DNA of 60,774 nt from Kalymmatonema hyalinum WJT4-NPBG1 (GTDB taxonomy: Bacteria > Cyanobacteriota > Cyanobacteriia > Cyanobacteriales > Nostocaceae), in NCBI GenBank assembly GCA_019359075.1, contig JAHHIB010000053.1, forward strand, positions 1 through 60,774. The letters are read 5' to 3'. The translations under genes and the position numbers were made by a program. This document shows positions 45,003 to 55,648 of this stretch, piece by piece; position 1 is the stretch's first letter, and each line of letters begins with the position of its first letter. The notes beneath the pieces were generated by a model, which saw only the letters and a list, made by a program, of their open reading frames with translations, was not told the origin of the DNA and did no database searches.

Positions 45003-45401
45003 CTATACTCGGCGGCGTTTGGGCGGACGACAACCGTTATGAGGAATCGGGGTAATATCCCGAATCAGCGTGATTTCCAGTCCTGCTCCTTGGAGTGCTC
45101 GGATAGCCGTTTCTCGACCTGCTCCTGGACCTGAGACCATAACTTCAATTTGGCGCATCCCTTGGTCAATCGCTCGACGTGCTGCACTTTCCGCTGCGGT
45201 CTGTGCTGCAAAAGGAGTTCCCTTCTTTGCTCCCTTAAAACCGCTAGAGCCAGCACTTGCCCAGGAGATGACATCTCCATTTTGATCGGTAATGGTGACA
45301 ATGCTATTGTTGAAAGTAGACTGGATGTAACCCAGCCCATTTGGGACGTTGCGTTTTTGCTTTTTGCTTCCGGATTTTTTGCTGCTTTGCTGTCGCGCCA
45401 T
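45003..45401 (-). CDS. rpsK: 30S ribosomal protein S11
   Basis: A 132-residue S11: [39 protein letters not shown] and the basic C-terminus [17 protein letters not shown] are diagnostic. It forms the platform of the small subunit near the mRNA exit. It lies 54 bp after rpsM. Confidence 0.97.
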   Translation of the reverse strand: MARQQSSKKSGSKKQKRNVPNGLGYIQSTFNNSIVTITDQNGDVISWASAGSSGFKGAKKGTPFAAQTAAESAARRAIDQGMRQIEVMVSGPGAGRETAIRALQGAGLEITLIRDITPIPHNGCRPPKRRRV

Positions 45402-45455
45402 ATTACACTCAGTTAAATTAAGATTAAGTATTGCTGTAGGTAGGCAAAGAAAAAA

Positions 45456-45836
45456 TTACTTGGATGGTGCTTTCTTCTTACCAGCCACTGTCTGCCGTCT
45501 TCCTCGACGAGTTCTGGCATTAGTACGAGTCCTTTGTCCTCTGACTGGTAATCCCATCCGGTGACGGCGACCCCTATAGGTGCCAATGTCGATTAAGCGC
45601 TTGATGTTCATTGCCTCCCAGCGCCTTAGATCACCTTCTACTTGGTAATTGCTTTCTATTTCTCCGCGCAGGGCTGCTACATCAGCATCGCTCAGGTCTT
45701 TAACACGGGTATCAGGATTGACACCCGAAGCTTCTAAAATCTCTTTCGATAGAGATAACCCTATTCCATAGATGTAAGTTAGACCGATTTCAACGCGTTT
45801 GTCACGTGGAAGGTCTACTCCGGCAATACGTGCCAC
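45456..45836 (-). CDS. rpsM: 30S ribosomal protein S13
   Basis: A 126-residue S13: [21 protein letters not shown], the helix-two-turn-helix middle, and the conserved [23 protein letters not shown]-type tail that contacts P-site tRNA. It is in the small-subunit head and makes bridges to the large subunit. It lies 104 bp after rpmJ. Confidence 0.97.
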   Translation of the reverse strand: MARIAGVDLPRDKRVEIGLTYIYGIGLSLSKEILEASGVNPDTRVKDLSDADVAALRGEIESNYQVEGDLRRWEAMNIKRLIDIGTYRGRRHRMGLPVRGQRTRTNARTRRGRRQTVAGKKKAPSK

Positions 45837-45940
45837 AACAATCTCCCTATTTCTTAAAGCTAGTGGTGTAATGTTTGTTAGTTAGCAGTCAGCAGTTATC
45901 AGATAACGTTAAGCGATGACTGTTAACTATAAGTGCTGTC

Positions 45941-46054
45941 TTATCCTTGACGCTGCTTATGCTTGGGATTCTCACAAATCACCATGACGCGACCACGACG
46001 TTTGATCACGGTACACTTTTCACAGATTTTCTTGACAGACGCTCTGACTTTCAT
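45941..46054 (-). CDS. rpmJ: 50S ribosomal protein L36
   Basis: A 37-residue protein read from ATG 46054 to TAA 45941. It starts [20 protein letters not shown] and continues with [17 protein letters not shown]. The zinc ligands Cys11, Cys14, Cys27 and His32 are complete (the zinc-binding form). It sits between infA and rpsM as in other bacteria. Confidence 0.97.
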   Translation of the reverse strand: MKVRASVKKICEKCTVIKRRGRVMVICENPKHKQRQG

Positions 46055-46500
46055 CGCTTTTCTTTTGACTCCAAATGGTGAATTATAACATTTTAGGGTA
46101 AATTAATCAGTAAAAATCATCGTAAAAACAAAAAACTTTGTTTTATGGTATTATTTATTACATATGTTTACTCTTTTCACATTTGATAACTGATTTGACT
46201 TTTAGTTGCATGAAAGTGTTTGAACCTAACATTGAGGCGAAGGCAAGAGATTGCAGTGTCGAAGGCGACTGCGTTTTTGCTATTGCTCAGGCAATCACTC
46301 TTGTAAAAACTTCCTCATCTAATGTCTGATACTTTCATGCCTTGGTAAACTAGGACATGAGAGTCATTGTTCAGAACGATGCCGAAAATTTAATCCGAAA
46401 AGTGTCACGAGGTCATACCTCAGTCACAGTAACTTCTATTTAAATCGCATCTTGGTTCATCAATAATTCATTTCCCTCCTCTAAAGAGTTTGAGAATTGC
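46055..46500. other. Gap between infA and rpmJ
   Basis: The 446 bp contain no supported gene. A + strand frame at 46138-46329 is not protein-like and has no ribosome binding site. The sequence is AT-rich on the rpmJ side and has short GCGAAGGC/GAAGGCGACTGCG repeats near 46238-46272. It is the second-largest break in the otherwise compact cluster and may hold a promoter for rpmJ-rpsM-rpsK. Confidence 0.5.
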
Positions 46501-46725
46501 CTATTTCTTACGTAGTCGATAGGTAATTCTGCCTTTTGTCAAGTCATAAGGTGTCAGTTCTACTTTGACGCGATCGCCAGGTAAAATTTTGATATAGTTA
46601 CGGCGAATCTTGCCAGAAATGTGAGCCAAGACATTAAAGCCGTTATCCAGGTCAACGCGAAACATTGCATTTGGCAGGGACTCTGTGACCGTGCCTTCCA
46701 TTTCAATCAAATCTTGCTTAGACAA
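46501..46725 (-). CDS. infA: Translation initiation factor IF-1
   Basis: A 74-residue OB-fold protein: [58 protein letters not shown]. It blocks the A site during initiation. The start is TTG at 46725, supported by GAGGAAA upstream and by the normal family length. The TTG start could limit its expression relative to the neighbours. Confidence 0.96.
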
Positions 46726-46921
46726 GTTTTTTCCTCAATTCAACAGTCTCCTGGTTTGTTGCAGCTCGTTGTAGCCTGCTAAAAAACATATTTCGGAGAA
46801 TATATCAACAGTTTATTAATATATCTTATCCAATCTTGACATGGATCTGTCGGGACAGGGAACAGGGAACAAGCGACAGGGAAAAACCTGTTACCTCAAA
46901 CTTGTAACCTATTCCCTCTTT

Positions 46922-47473
46922 CTAGGCGATGAGCTTGTGCAATTCGCCAGTGACTTCTTCTGGGGACTTCGCGCCGTTGACACTGAGGAGAGCCTGGCGA
47001 CTGCTGTAAAAGTCAATCAAGGGTGCCGTTTCAATTCGGTAAACTTCTAAGCGGCGGCGAATCACCTGTTCGGTGTCATCTTTTCTTCCTCGCTGCAGCA
47101 ACCGCGCTATCAGAATTTCATCTGGCACTTCCAGATTGACCACCTTTTCGCCATGCTGGTTTAGCTTTTGCAGCAACTCCTCTAAGAAAAGTGCTTGATT
47201 AACGGTACGGGGAAAGCCATCAAGAATCCAACCTAACTTAGTATCAGGCTGGCTCAAACGTTCCTGCACCATTTCCTGCACTAGCTGGTCAGGAACCAAC
47301 TCACCTTTGTCCATATAACCTTGAGCCTTGACACCCAAAGGGGTTTGCTCTTTCAGGGCTTGGCGCAGTATGTCACCCGTAGAAATATGGGCAATATTCC
47401 AGTTGTCAGCTAGCGTTTTCGCTTGCGTTCCCTTACCAGCTCCAGGCGGTCCCAAGAAGATTACTCGTGTCAC
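46922..47473 (-). CDS. adk: Adenylate kinase
   Basis: A 183-residue short-form adenylate kinase, which keeps AMP, ADP and ATP in balance. The P-loop is [10 protein letters not shown] (8-17), the AMP-binding region HISTGDILR and the signature [11 protein letters not shown]. The LID is the short type without a zinc site. Its start codon overlaps the secY stop by one base, giving tight coupling. Confidence 0.97.
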   Translation of the reverse strand: MTRVIFLGPPGAGKGTQAKTLADNWNIAHISTGDILRQALKEQTPLGVKAQGYMDKGELVPDQLVQEMVQERLSQPDTKLGWILDGFPRTVNQALFLEELLQKLNQHGEKVVNLEVPDEILIARLLQRGRKDDTEQVIRRRLEVYRIETAPLIDFYSSRQALLSVNGAKSPEEVTGELHKLIA

Positions 47474-48786
47474 TATTGTTTCACCATTCCTTCATAGCGC
47501 TGAGAGATAACGTAGGTTTGGATTTGCCTTGATGTATCAATCGCCACGCCTACAAGAATCAATAGAGAGGTAGCACCTAGTCCTCTAAAGGTTCGCACAT
47601 TCAAAGCACTTTCAACGGCGGTAGGGATAATCGCAATCAAGCCCAAGAAGATAGCACCTAAAAAAGTAAGTCGATTGAGGACGCGCTCAATGTACTCGCT
47701 AGTTGCCTTTCCCGGACGAATTCCAGGTATACTAGAACCCATCTTCTTCAAGTTCTGCGCCACATCTACTGGGTTGACAATCAACGAAGAATAGAAGTAG
47801 CTAAAGAAGACAATCGAAACTAGGTAGATCAGGGCATATACCCAAGGCTGAGAACCACCGGGGATCAGATAAGTGTTAACTATTTTTGAATACTCTGGAT
47901 TGCGGATAAAGTTTTCTGCCAAAAGGGGCAAACTTAGAATCGCAGTTGCAAAAATAATCGGCATCACGCCCCCTTGATTGAGTCGCAGGGGTAGGTAGTT
48001 ACGCTGCTCTGCAAAAACTCTGCGACCAACTTGACGGCGAGCAGAAATAATCGGAATGCGGCGGATTCCTTCTTGCACAAACACAATTCCAACAATCGTG
48101 GCGATGAAAAGCAGCAGTAGTACGATAACGCGACCCACTGTTTCTCGGCTTCCGCTTTGTACAAAATCGATAGTGTCGCCCAAGGCTTTTGGCAGTGTTG
48201 CCACAATATTGACAAAAATCAATAAAGATGCTCCATTGCCAACACCTTGCTCTGTAATGACTTCTGATGCCCACATGACAAACATCGAACCAGCTACAAG
48301 AGCTAGCGCTGTCTCGATGACAAAAATTGGTCCGTAGTTGAAGGCAAAGGGTTTGAGCCAGAACGCTGCTAAGAAGACACTTTGAATAATCCCCCAACCC
48401 AAAGACACATAGCGTGTAATTTGGGAAATCTTGCGCCGTCCTGCTTCACCTTCATTTTTCTGTAAATTTTCTAAAGCTGGGATGGCAGCGGTGAGCAATT
48501 GGATGATAATCGAAGCGTTAATGTAAGGCAAAATACCCAAGGCAAAGACTCCCAAAGCAGAGAGTCCACCTCCAGAAAAGATATCCAAAAAGCTTAATAT
48601 CTGGTTATTACCTTGGATGGCTCTGGCAAACTCGTCTCGATTAATATTTGGTATGGGCAAATGTATGCCAAGACGAATCAAAAAGAGAATACCGAGGGTG
48701 ACAAGCAGCCGACCTCGCAGCCCAGCTGCTTGCGCCATCTGCATAAAAGTTTCTTGAGCCGTTGGGGCTTTGTCTCGACTGATCAT
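47473..48786 (-). CDS. secY: Protein translocase subunit SecY
   Basis: A 437-residue membrane protein with ten hydrophobic segments and the family sequences [25 protein letters not shown]-type ([17 protein letters not shown]) plug-side helix, and the cytoplasmic loop [15 protein letters not shown]. It forms the translocation channel with SecE and SecG in the cytoplasmic and thylakoid membranes. It follows rplO by 71 bp. Confidence 0.98.
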   Translation of the reverse strand: MISRDKAPTAQETFMQMAQAAGLRGRLLVTLGILFLIRLGIHLPIPNINRDEFARAIQGNNQILSFLDIFSGGGLSALGVFALGILPYINASIIIQLLTAAIPALENLQKNEGEAGRRKISQITRYVSLGWGIIQSVFLAAFWLKPFAFNYGPIFVIETALALVAGSMFVMWASEVITEQGVGNGASLLIFVNIVATLPKALGDTIDFVQSGSRETVGRVIVLLLLFIATIVGIVFVQEGIRRIPIISARRQVGRRVFAEQRNYLPLRLNQGGVMPIIFATAILSLPLLAENFIRNPEYSKIVNTYLIPGGSQPWVYALIYLVSIVFFSYFYSSLIVNPVDVAQNLKKMGSSIPGIRPGKATSEYIERVLNRLTFLGAIFLGLIAIIPTAVESALNVRTFRGLGATSLLILVGVAIDTSRQIQTYVISQRYEGMVKQ

Positions 48787-48857
48787 AAAGGGCTACCTTG
48801 CTAGTGAAGTGAGGCGCTTGGCTGGGGTAGGCTTGTCGTAGGTACGCGCTTTTTGCC

Positions 48858-49307
48858 TTACTTTAAAACTACTTCGCAACTCCCACCAGCTGCCTCAATT
48901 TTGCTACGAGCTGTACCTGTAAAAGCAGCGGCTTGCACCTTGAGCGGAACGCTCAATTCCCCATCCCCCAAAATCTTCAAAGGTCCTCGACTCCCAGTGA
49001 GAATACCAGCTTCTTTTAAGGAGATCAGTGTGACTTCTGTATTTGCAGGCAGGGAGGCTAGCTTTTCTACATTAATCGTAGTGTAATTCTTACGATTAAT
49101 GAGGGGGAAGCCTTTCAACTTAGGAATCCGGCGGTACAATGGCTGTTGACCCCCTTCAAATCCAGGTCGGGTACCGCTACCAGAACGCGCATTTTGACCA
49201 CGCATACCTTTACCAGCACTAGCACCCTGACCGGCAGAAACCCCCCTTCCTAAACGACGAGGGCGTTTCTTAGAGCCTTTTTGAGGACGAACATCAGTGA
49301 GTCTCAT
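48858..49307 (-). CDS. rplO: 50S ribosomal protein L15
   Basis: A 149-residue L15 with the Gly/Lys/Arg-rich N-terminus ([20 protein letters not shown] and [20 protein letters not shown]) and the IPKLKGF motif. It joins late in large-subunit assembly. rpmD (L30), which lies between rpsE and rplO in many bacteria, is absent, as is usual in cyanobacteria. Confidence 0.97.
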   Translation of the reverse strand: MRLTDVRPQKGSKKRPRRLGRGVSAGQGASAGKGMRGQNARSGSGTRPGFEGGQQPLYRRIPKLKGFPLINRKNYTTINVEKLASLPANTEVTLISLKEAGILTGSRGPLKILGDGELSVPLKVQAAAFTGTARSKIEAAGGSCEVVLK

Positions 49308-49360
49308 AGTCGAAACCTTATGTAAAATTAGTTACCTATGATTTGTCCTTTGTCATTTGT

Positions 49361-49497
49361 GAGCCAGCGCTGCAAGAAGGTTTCCTTCTGTAGGCGACTG
49401 GTGAGACCAGTCCTGTTCGCGTAGCGTGTCCGAAGGACATAGACGGGTTTCCCGCCGTAGGGAACTGGCGAACCCGAAGGGCGAACCCGAAGGGTCA
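49361..49497 (+). repeat. Palindromic cassette, copy 5, in the rpsE-rplO gap
   Basis: GAGCCAGCGCTGCAAG, AAGGTTTCCTTCTGTAGGCG, GGTTTCCCGCCGTAGGGAAC, ending GGCGAACCCGAAGGGTCATT. It fills most of the 221-bp gap between rpsE and rplO and is flanked by TTTGTCATTTG-like heptamer sequence. Confidence 0.8.
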
Positions 49498-49528
49498 TTT
49501 GCCAAGGACTAAGGACAAATATTCATTT

Positions 49529-50053
49529 TTAAATGTAAAGATTTTCAACAGGAATGCCTCGGTCTTCGGCAACTTCTGCAAAGGTTCGCAAGGTACCTAG
49601 GGCATTAATTGCGGCTCTGGCATTATTGAGAGGATTATTTGATCCAAGTTGCTTAGCGAGGATATTACGGATCCCTGCCAATTCGAGTACTGTACGCACA
49701 GCACCACCAGCAATTACCCCAGTACCAGGAGCTGCCGGTCGCATCATCACTTTAGCGCCGCCGCCGATACCGTCAATAGGATGGGGTATGGAGTTGGATT
49801 TGGTCATGGGGATATCTATGAGATGCTTTTTGCCGTCGGCTACGCCTTTTTTTACAGCACCAATCACATCTGAGGCTTTGCCTACTCCCACGCCAACTTG
49901 ACCGCGTTCATTACCCACAACGACTATCGCCCGGAAGCTAAGTTTTTTACCTCCTTTGACGACTTTACTGACGCGTCGGATTTGGATGACTCGCTCTTGC
50001 CAGTTGGTTTCTTCTTTTTTTGTACGGTTAGTTTTACGACGACCAGTTGCCAT
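49529..50053 (-). CDS. rpsE: 30S ribosomal protein S5
   Basis: A 174-residue S5 from ATG 50053 ([15 protein letters not shown]), chosen because GAGG lies just before it and the ten residues of the longer frame are repeat-derived. [33 protein letters not shown] and [23 protein letters not shown] are family motifs. It contributes to decoding accuracy. Confidence 0.97.
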   Translation of the reverse strand: MATGRRKTNRTKKEETNWQERVIQIRRVSKVVKGGKKLSFRAIVVVGNERGQVGVGVGKASDVIGAVKKGVADGKKHLIDIPMTKSNSIPHPIDGIGGGAKVMMRPAAPGTGVIAGGAVRTVLELAGIRNILAKQLGSNNPLNNARAAINALGTLRTFAEVAEDRGIPVENLYI

Positions 50054-50067
50054 TTTAATTACCTCGT

Positions 50068-50103
50068 TATAGTCAGAAGTCATTAGTCATTAGTCATTAG
50101 TCA
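50068..50103. repeat. ATTAGTC heptamer array (STRR type)
   Basis: Three to four tandem copies of ATTAGTC lie immediately upstream of rpsE, in the rplR-rpsE gap. Confidence 0.7.
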
Positions 50104-50126
50104 ATGACACTAGACCAATGACTTCT

Positions 50127-50489
50127 TTAAAAATCTAGACCAGCTTCGCGAGCTGCTTCTGCTAGTGCTTTTACACGACCGTGGTAAAGGTTACCACCTC
50201 GGTCAAAGACAACTTTGGTGATCCCTTTTTCTAGAGAGCGAGCTGCAATTAATTTGCCGACTTCAACCGAAGCTTCGCAATTGGAACCGGAAGCTAATTT
50301 AGATTTCAACTCTGGTTCTACAGTTGAGGCTGCCACCAAGGTATGATGCTGGGTATCATCAATGACTTGAGCATAAATATGTTGGTGGGAGCGAAAGATG
50401 GCTAAGCGTGGGCGTTCTGTAGAACCATTGACTCTGCCACGAATGCGTCTATGGCGACGCTCTTTTGATTGTCTACCTGTAAGCTTCAT
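50127..50489 (-). CDS. rplR: 50S ribosomal protein L18
   Basis: A 120-residue L18: [32 protein letters not shown] and [25 protein letters not shown]. It links 5S rRNA to the large subunit with L5. It is 2 bp from rplF. Confidence 0.97.
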   Translation of the reverse strand: MKLTGRQSKERRHRRIRGRVNGSTERPRLAIFRSHQHIYAQVIDDTQHHTLVAASTVEPELKSKLASGSNCEASVEVGKLIAARSLEKGITKVVFDRGGNLYHGRVKALAEAAREAGLDF

Positions 50490-50491
50490 TT

Positions 50492-51037
50492 TTACTTCTT
50501 ACTCTTACCAGTTTTACCAGCTTTACGTCTTACCGCTTCACCGGCGTAACGAATACCTTTGCCTTTGTAAGGTTCTGGTGGGCGAACAGCACGAATTTTA
50601 GCTGCTGTGTTGCCTACCACTTCTTTGTCATAGCCGCTGACAATAACGTTGGTATTATTTTCAACGACAAACTGAATTCCGTCAGGTGGAGCGATTTGCA
50701 CTTGATGGCTATAGCCCATGTTCAAAACCAGGTTCCGACCTTGAACTTGCGCCCTGTAGCCAACCCCTTGAATTTCCAAACGACGTTGAAAGCCTGTGGA
50801 AACTCCCTCAACCATATTGGCAACCAAGGTGCGGCACAAACCGTGCATTTGGCGCGATGTGCGAGAATCGTCACGACGGTTGACCTGTAATATTTCTCCT
50901 TCTTGGGAGACTGTGACATGAGTAGGCAAATCGCGAGAGAGTTCCCCTTTAGGACCTTTGACAAGCACTTTTGTGCCGTCAATGGTCACTTGCACTTTGG
51001 CAGGAACTGTAATTGGGCGTTTACCAATTCGAGACAT
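50492..51037 (-). CDS. rplF: 50S ribosomal protein L6
   Basis: A 181-residue L6: [31 protein letters not shown] and the C-terminal [21 protein letters not shown]. It lies near the factor-binding region of the large subunit. Heptamer sequence fills the 93-bp gap upstream. Confidence 0.97.
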   Translation of the reverse strand: MSRIGKRPITVPAKVQVTIDGTKVLVKGPKGELSRDLPTHVTVSQEGEILQVNRRDDSRTSRQMHGLCRTLVANMVEGVSTGFQRRLEIQGVGYRAQVQGRNLVLNMGYSHQVQIAPPDGIQFVVENNTNVIVSGYDKEVVGNTAAKIRAVRPPEPYKGKGIRYAGEAVRRKAGKTGKSKK

Positions 51038-51039
51038 AA

Positions 51040-51125
51040 CTTTTTGTCCTTTGTTATTTGTCCTTTGTTATTTGTCCTCTGTTATTTGTCTTTTACGAAT
51101 GACAAATGACTTATGACAAATGACT
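51040..51125. repeat. TTTGTCC/TTTGTTA heptamer array (STRR type)
   Basis: Alternating TTTGTCC and TTTGTTA copies (period 14) pass into inverted ATGACAA copies, filling almost all of the rpsH-rplF gap. Confidence 0.75.
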
Positions 51126-51130
51126 CATGA

Positions 51131-51532
51131 CTACCAAACGTAGCAAAGTACTTCACCACCCAAGTTTTGACGTCGTGCTTCACGGTCAGTCATAATGCCA
51201 CTTGATGTCGAAATAATGGCAATACCGATACCGCCTAGTACTCTTGGTAGTTCTTTTTTATTCGAGTAAACGCGTAAACCTGGTTTACTCACTCGCTTTA
51301 AGGCGGTAATCAGAGGCTGGCGATTCTTGCCCTTGTATTTCAAGGAAATCACCAAATTGCCCTTCACGCCTTCTCCTGCTTCTTCAAACTCAGCAATAAA
51401 GCCTTCATCGCGCAGCACTTTTGCAATGCTACGAGTCAATTTTGTGGATGGCACGTGTGTTGTTTGATGCCGCGCCATGTTGGCATTGCGGATGCGCGTG
51501 AGCATATCTGCAATTGTGTCGTTAACCGCCAT
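51131..51532 (-). CDS. rpsH: 30S ribosomal protein S8
   Basis: A 133-residue S8: [20 protein letters not shown] and the C-terminal [21 protein letters not shown]. It is a primary 16S rRNA binder and, in many bacteria, a translational repressor of the spc operon. It is 20 bp after rplE. rpsN (S14), between these genes in many bacteria, is not here, as is usual in cyanobacteria. Confidence 0.97.
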   Translation of the reverse strand: MAVNDTIADMLTRIRNANMARHQTTHVPSTKLTRSIAKVLRDEGFIAEFEEAGEGVKGNLVISLKYKGKNRQPLITALKRVSKPGLRVYSNKKELPRVLGGIGIAIISTSSGIMTDREARRQNLGGEVLCYVW

Positions 51533-51552
51533 CGTTCCCTCTTTAGATGAAC

Positions 51553-52101
51553 TTATTGATCCCGAAAGGGCATTCCCATTTCTTTAAGTAAGGCGCGACC
51601 CTCTTCGTCAGTTTTTGCCGTGGTGATGATGGAAATATCCATACCACGGATTTGGTCAATACTGTCGTACTCAACTTCTGGAAAAATGAGTTGCTCTCTG
51701 ACACCTAGAGTATAGTTGCCGCGACCATCAAAGCTTTTGGGACTAATACCGCGAAAGTCCCGAATTCTTGGTAGTGACAGATTGATTAAACGGTCGAGAA
51801 AGGAATACATCCTTTCGCTTCTTAAAGTCACCATGATGCCAACGGGCATACCTTGGCGAATTTTGAAGCCAGCGATCGCTTTTTTCGCTCGCGTCACTAC
51901 AGGCTTTTGACCGGTAATCAGCGCAATCTCGCTTATAGACGCTTCTAGCGCTTTCGCATTTTGAGATGCTTCCCCTAAACCACGGTTTACCGTGACTTTC
52001 ACCACTTTCGGGACTTGATGAACGTTGGTGTACTGAAACTGTTGTATCAGTTTGGGGACAATTGTTTCTTGGTATACAGTTTTAAGTCTTATTGCTGCCA
52101 T
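51553..52101 (-). CDS. rplE: 50S ribosomal protein L5
   Basis: A 182-residue L5: [60 protein letters not shown] and [18 protein letters not shown]. It binds 5S rRNA and contacts P-site tRNA. The 109-bp gap upstream contains TAACTTC heptamers (52178-52213). Confidence 0.97.
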   Translation of the reverse strand: MAAIRLKTVYQETIVPKLIQQFQYTNVHQVPKVVKVTVNRGLGEASQNAKALEASISEIALITGQKPVVTRAKKAIAGFKIRQGMPVGIMVTLRSERMYSFLDRLINLSLPRIRDFRGISPKSFDGRGNYTLGVREQLIFPEVEYDSIDQIRGMDISIITTAKTDEEGRALLKEMGMPFRDQ

Positions 52102-52177
52102 AGTTTTTTGTCCTTTTTATCCCTGGGCTTGGTCAGGGAACAATGAAGTTTTGAGATCTAAGTTCTCCAGTTGTGAG

Positions 52178-52213
52178 TTCTATTCCTAACTCCTAACTTC
52201 TAACTTCTAACTA
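52178..52213. repeat. TAACTTC heptamer array (STRR type)
   Basis: Copies of CCTAACT/TAACTTC run up to the rplX stop codon in the rplE-rplX gap. Confidence 0.65.
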
Positions 52214-52567
52214 TTTATCTATGATTTCGCCAGTTTTCTTAAGCATCCTGACTTTCTTGCCTTCTTCTGTGAAGGTGTAGGAAATGCGACTGGCAACGTT
52301 TTGCTTGCTGGAATAGAGCATCACGTTAGAACTGTGGATTGGATATTCCTGATTGACAATACGTCCAGATTCTCCTTCTTGCTGGGGTTTTACGTGCTTT
52401 GTTTTAATGTTTACACCTTTGACAATGACTTTACTGACTTCTGGAAGCGCTTTGATCACTTCACCAACTTTGCCTTTGTCTTTCCCAGCAATAACTTGTA
52501 CAGTATCGCCAGTTTTTACGTGCATTCTGTAAAAAACTTTCGGCTGATTTCTCTTCTGAGTTACCAT
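52211..52567 (-). CDS. rplX: 50S ribosomal protein L24
   Basis: A 118-residue L24 with the KOW motif in [22 protein letters not shown] and [12 protein letters not shown]. It initiates large-subunit assembly at the tunnel exit. Its ATG overlaps the rplN stop by one base. The first 13 residues extend beyond the usual start, so Met15 is an alternative. Confidence 0.95.
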   Translation of the reverse strand: MVTQKRNQPKVFYRMHVKTGDTVQVIAGKDKGKVGEVIKALPEVSKVIVKGVNIKTKHVKPQQEGESGRIVNQEYPIHSSNVMLYSSKQNVASRISYTFTEEGKKVRMLKKTGEIIDK

Positions 52568-52935
52568 TACAGCACCTCCGGAGCCAGAGAAACAATTTTG
52601 GTAAAGCTTTTGTCACGTAGTTCGCGCGCCACTGGTCCGAAAACCCGTGTTCCTTTGGGGTTCCCGTCTTTATTAATAATCACTGCGGCATTGTCATCAA
52701 AACGAATACTCATACCGCTGTCTCGATTGATGTTATGTCGGGTGCGGACAATGACTGCCTCGACAACATCAGACTTTTTCACAGCCATGTTTGGCTGGGC
52801 ATCTTTGACTACGGCGATAATGCGATCGCCGACAAAGCCGTAACGGCGGTTTCCAGCTCCTAATACACGGATGCACATGAGTTTACGGGCACCGCTATTA
52901 TCTGCAACATTGAGGTAGGTTTGGGGTTGAATCAC
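52567..52935 (-). CDS. rplN: 50S ribosomal protein L14
   Basis: A 122-residue L14: [40 protein letters not shown] and [23 protein letters not shown]. It lies at the subunit interface. A perfect HIP1 site is inside the gene. Confidence 0.98.
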   Translation of the reverse strand: MIQPQTYLNVADNSGARKLMCIRVLGAGNRRYGFVGDRIIAVVKDAQPNMAVKKSDVVEAVIVRTRHNINRDSGMSIRFDDNAAVIINKDGNPKGTRVFGPVARELRDKSFTKIVSLAPEVL

Positions 52936-52982
52936 AATTATTCTCCCTTTTTGTGTTGTTAGCTATCTAACAACGAATATGT

Positions 52983-53231
52983 TTAGCTAATTCTGGTCGT
53001 CAGGATTTCTGCCACTGTCCAGCGCTTGGTTTTACTCAGGGGTCGTGTTTCCTGAATGCGAACGCGATCGCCCACTTTACACTTGTTTTCTTCATCGTGT
53101 ACCTTATAGCGCTGGGTTTTCACGACTATTTTGCCGTATTTGGGATGAGGAGCGCGGTTTTCGATGGCGACTACCACCGTTTTTTGCATTTTGTCGCTCA
53201 CGACCAACCCAACTCGTTCTTTAACTGCCAT
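52983..53231 (-). CDS. rpsQ: 30S ribosomal protein S17
   Basis: An 82-residue OB-fold S17: [41 protein letters not shown] and [18 protein letters not shown]. It binds 16S rRNA early in assembly. It is 13 bp after rpmC. Confidence 0.97.
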   Translation of the reverse strand: MAVKERVGLVVSDKMQKTVVVAIENRAPHPKYGKIVVKTQRYKVHDEENKCKVGDRVRIQETRPLSKTKRWTVAEILTTRIS

Positions 53232-53244
53232 ACTCTTCTATCTT

Positions 53245-53478
53245 CTACTCTGATTCTTTAGCGGCTTGACTTGAGGAAGATGCCCGTTTCCGCTCTGCTT
53301 CCACAGTCATTAATTGAGCCAGGCGGTGGCGGGCGTGTCTGAACTTGTGGGGTTTGTCTAGCTGTCTAGTTGCTTGTTGCAAGCGCAACTGAAACAGTTC
53401 CTTTTTGACGGCGGTAATTTGCTGCGCCAGTTGTTCGTCAGTTAATTCTCTGGCTTCTGAAATCTTGGGAAGAGGCAT
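53245..53478 (-). CDS. rpmC: 50S ribosomal protein L29
   Basis: A 77-residue helical L29: [40 protein letters not shown] and [16 protein letters not shown]. It is at the polypeptide exit near L23. It is 3 bp after rplP. Confidence 0.96.
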   Translation of the reverse strand: MPLPKISEARELTDEQLAQQITAVKKELFQLRLQQATRQLDKPHKFRHARHRLAQLMTVEAERKRASSSSQAAKESE

Positions 53479-53481
53479 AAC

Positions 53482-53907
53482 CTACACCTGCTGTTCCTCT
53501 TGGGAGCGTGTAATGAACTTAGTTTTAATGGGCAGCTTGAAAGCAGCCAAGCGCATCGCTTCGCGGGCGGTTTCTTCGCTAACGCCTGCAATTTCAAACA
53601 AAATTCGTCCGGGTTTGACGACTGCTACCCAATACTCTGGCGAACCCTTACCGGAACCCATTCGGGTTTCTGCAGGACGCATGGTGACTGGTTTATCAGG
53701 GAAAATCCGAATCCAGATTTTACCACCCCGACGGATATAACGAGTCATTGCCCGACGAGAAGCCTCGATTTGGCGGGAGGTGATCCAAGCAGGCTCTAAA
53801 GCTTGGAGAGCAAAATCGCCGAAGTTCAAGTTGCTGCCGCGAGTGGCTAGACCATTCATCCGTCCGCGCTGTTGTTTGCGGAATTTCGTTCTTCTTGGAC
53901 TTAGCAT
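53482..53907 (-). CDS. rplP: 50S ribosomal protein L16
   Basis: A 141-residue L16: [39 protein letters not shown] and [19 protein letters not shown]. It organises the A-site region of the large subunit. AAAAGTC heptamers fill the 69-bp gap upstream. Confidence 0.98.
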   Translation of the reverse strand: MLSPRRTKFRKQQRGRMNGLATRGSNLNFGDFALQALEPAWITSRQIEASRRAMTRYIRRGGKIWIRIFPDKPVTMRPAETRMGSGKGSPEYWVAVVKPGRILFEIAGVSEETAREAMRLAAFKLPIKTKFITRSQEEQQV

Positions 53908-53910
53908 GAT

Positions 53911-53955
53911 TTGTCAAAAGTCAAAAGTCAAAAGTCAAAAGTCACAAGTCAAAAG
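53911..53955. repeat. AAAAGTC heptamer array (STRR type)
   Basis: Six tandem copies of the heptamer AAAAGTC, one with a C substitution, lie between rpsC and rplP. Confidence 0.8.
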
Positions 53956-53976
53956 TCAATGAGTATTAACTCATGA

Positions 53977-54744
53977 CTATCCTTCATTTGAGCGGTCTTC
54001 AAATTGTTGGCGACGGCGTTGTTGTTGGCGGCGAGATGGAGGGCGATCGCGATCACGATCGCGAGTTGTTGCTGCGGGAGTAGTTTCTTCCTGTCCGGGA
54101 ATAATTTCTCCCTTGAATACCCACACCTTAATGCCGAGAATTCCGTAAACAGTTTTTGCCGTGCAGTATGAGTAGTCAATGTCAGCTCGCAAGGTGTGTA
54201 GAGGGACTCTACCTTCACGAGTCCACTCTGTCCGGGCGATTTCTGCCCCGTTGAGCCGTCCGCTGACTTGAATTTTGATGCCTTGCACGCCGGCGCGTTG
54301 AGCACGCTGAATCGCTTGCCGTACGACACGACGGAAGGAAACGCGGCGTTCCAGTTGTTGAGCAATATATTCAGCAATTAGGAAGGCATCCGCATCAACT
54401 CGTTGTACTTCAACTACGTTAATACGAATCTGGCGATTGCTGCCCAGCAGTTGCTGGAGACCGGTACGTAAAGATTCAATGCCTTGCCCACCTCGACCTA
54501 CAACAACACCTGGTCGGGCTGTACGTACCTCTAAATCAATTTGGTCTGCTTTGCGGTCAATCCGCACCTCAGAAATTCCGGCGTTATTTTGGGCGTATCT
54601 ACCGAGTTTTCGTTCTATGTACTGACGAAGCTTGTGGTCTTCTTGTAGAAGTTCTGGATAGCGACTCGGGTCAGCAAACCAACGAGATTGATGTTCTTGG
54701 GTTACGCCTAAGCGAAAACCGACTGGATGTATTTTCTGTCCCAC
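53977..54744 (-). CDS. rpsC: 30S ribosomal protein S3
   Basis: A 255-residue S3: [20 protein letters not shown], a KH domain with [11 protein letters not shown], and [20 protein letters not shown]. It lines the mRNA entry. The C-terminus is extended by a low-complexity tail, [20 protein letters not shown] (about 228-247), longer than in many bacteria; its DNA holds overlapping HIP1-like GCGATCGCGATC sequence. Confidence 0.97.
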   Translation of the reverse strand: MGQKIHPVGFRLGVTQEHQSRWFADPSRYPELLQEDHKLRQYIERKLGRYAQNNAGISEVRIDRKADQIDLEVRTARPGVVVGRGGQGIESLRTGLQQLLGSNRQIRINVVEVQRVDADAFLIAEYIAQQLERRVSFRRVVRQAIQRAQRAGVQGIKIQVSGRLNGAEIARTEWTREGRVPLHTLRADIDYSYCTAKTVYGILGIKVWVFKGEIIPGQEETTPAATTRDRDRDRPPSRRQQQRRRQQFEDRSNEG

Positions 54745-54783
54745 AAATGCTTCCTCATAAAAATTCTTTCTCTAGGCAATTTC

Positions 54784-55149
54784 TTATTCGCCTGCGGCGG
54801 TGTCAGATGCAACAGCCACAGTGATATGACACGTCGGCTTGCGGATCTGGTAAGCACGACCTTGCGCTCTAGGTTGGAACCGTTTGAGCACCGGACCTTG
54901 ATCCGCGTAAGCCTGAGTTACTACCAAATTAGTTCTATCTAACCCCGCGTTATGCTCCGCATTAGCAGCAGCGCTTCTGAGAACCTTTAACACTGGCTCG
55001 CAGGATCGATAAGGCATGAATTCTAGAATAATCAGCGCTTCTCGGTACGAGCGCCCCCGAATTTGGTCGAGTACGCGACGCACTTTATAGGGAGACATCC
55101 GTATATAACGGGCGATCGCTTTCACTTCTGTCGTATCATCTATTGCCAT
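54784..55149 (-). CDS. rplV: 50S ribosomal protein L22
   Basis: A 121-residue L22 from ATG 55149, chosen because GGAGA lies a few bases before it; the frame allows an ATG four codons earlier. [20 protein letters not shown], the tunnel-lining loop [20 protein letters not shown] and VAVA at the end are typical. It lies 100 bp after rpsS. Confidence 0.96.
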   Translation of the reverse strand: MAIDDTTEVKAIARYIRMSPYKVRRVLDQIRGRSYREALIILEFMPYRSCEPVLKVLRSAAANAEHNAGLDRTNLVVTQAYADQGPVLKRFQPRAQGRAYQIRKPTCHITVAVASDTAAGE

Positions 55150-55249
55150 ACTTTTCTCCATTTGTCAAGAGGTGAACCCTTGCAAAGCGTCCGTTCGAGA
55201 GCCAAGAGCCACTCATTTTGACTTTAAACTCTGGATTTTGGGTTTTTAA

Positions 55250-55528
55250 CTATCTATTTGATTTTTTGTCACTCTTGGCGTGACCTCTAAAAGTACGCGT
55301 CGGGGCAAATTCGCCTAGTTTGTGTCCCACCATTTGGTCAGAGATGAAAATTGGCACGTGCTGGCGTCCGTTATGAACGGCAATGGTATGACCTACCATG
55401 ACGGGTAAAATTGTCGAAGCCCGGGACCAAGTTTTAATGACTTCTTTTTTGCTGTTTTCGTTGAGTTTTTCAATTTTCGTCATCAGATGATCCGCAACGA
55501 ACGGACCTTTTTTTAGAGAACGACCCAT
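55250..55528 (-). CDS. rpsS: 30S ribosomal protein S19
   Basis: A 92-residue S19: [40 protein letters not shown] and [20 protein letters not shown]. It is in the small-subunit head and forms a complex with S13. Confidence 0.98.
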   Translation of the reverse strand: MGRSLKKGPFVADHLMTKIEKLNENSKKEVIKTWSRASTILPVMVGHTIAVHNGRQHVPIFISDQMVGHKLGEFAPTRTFRGHAKSDKKSNR

Positions 55529-55534
55529 AATTCG

Positions 55535-55560
55535 ATTTTGGATTTTGGATTTTGGATGTT
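55535..55560. repeat. ATTTTGG heptamer array (STRR type)
   Basis: Three tandem ATTTTGG copies lie in the rplB-rpsS gap (120 bp). Further copies at 55583-55606 and inverted CCAAAAT-like sequence at 55622-55632 fill the rest of the gap. Confidence 0.7.
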
Positions 55561-55648
55561 AGATTTAGAATTTTCGATTTACCAAGTTGAGATTTTGGAT
55601 TTTGGATGAAATTTCCACTCCACAATCCAAAATTTCAAATCTAAAATT

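Noticed and set aside
46138-46329. A 63-codon + strand frame in the infA-rpmJ gap
   Set aside because: It is opposite to the operon, has no ribosome binding site and runs through GAAGGCGACTGCG repeat sequence.
49308-52210. Absence of rpmD (L30) and rpsN (S14) from the spc part of the cluster
   Set aside because: This is the normal state in cyanobacteria, not a deletion in this strain.
52567-52571. One-base overlaps at rplX/rplN, rpsI/rplM and adk/secY considered as possible frameshifts
   Set aside because: These are ordinary stop-start overlaps giving translational coupling; all proteins have full length.
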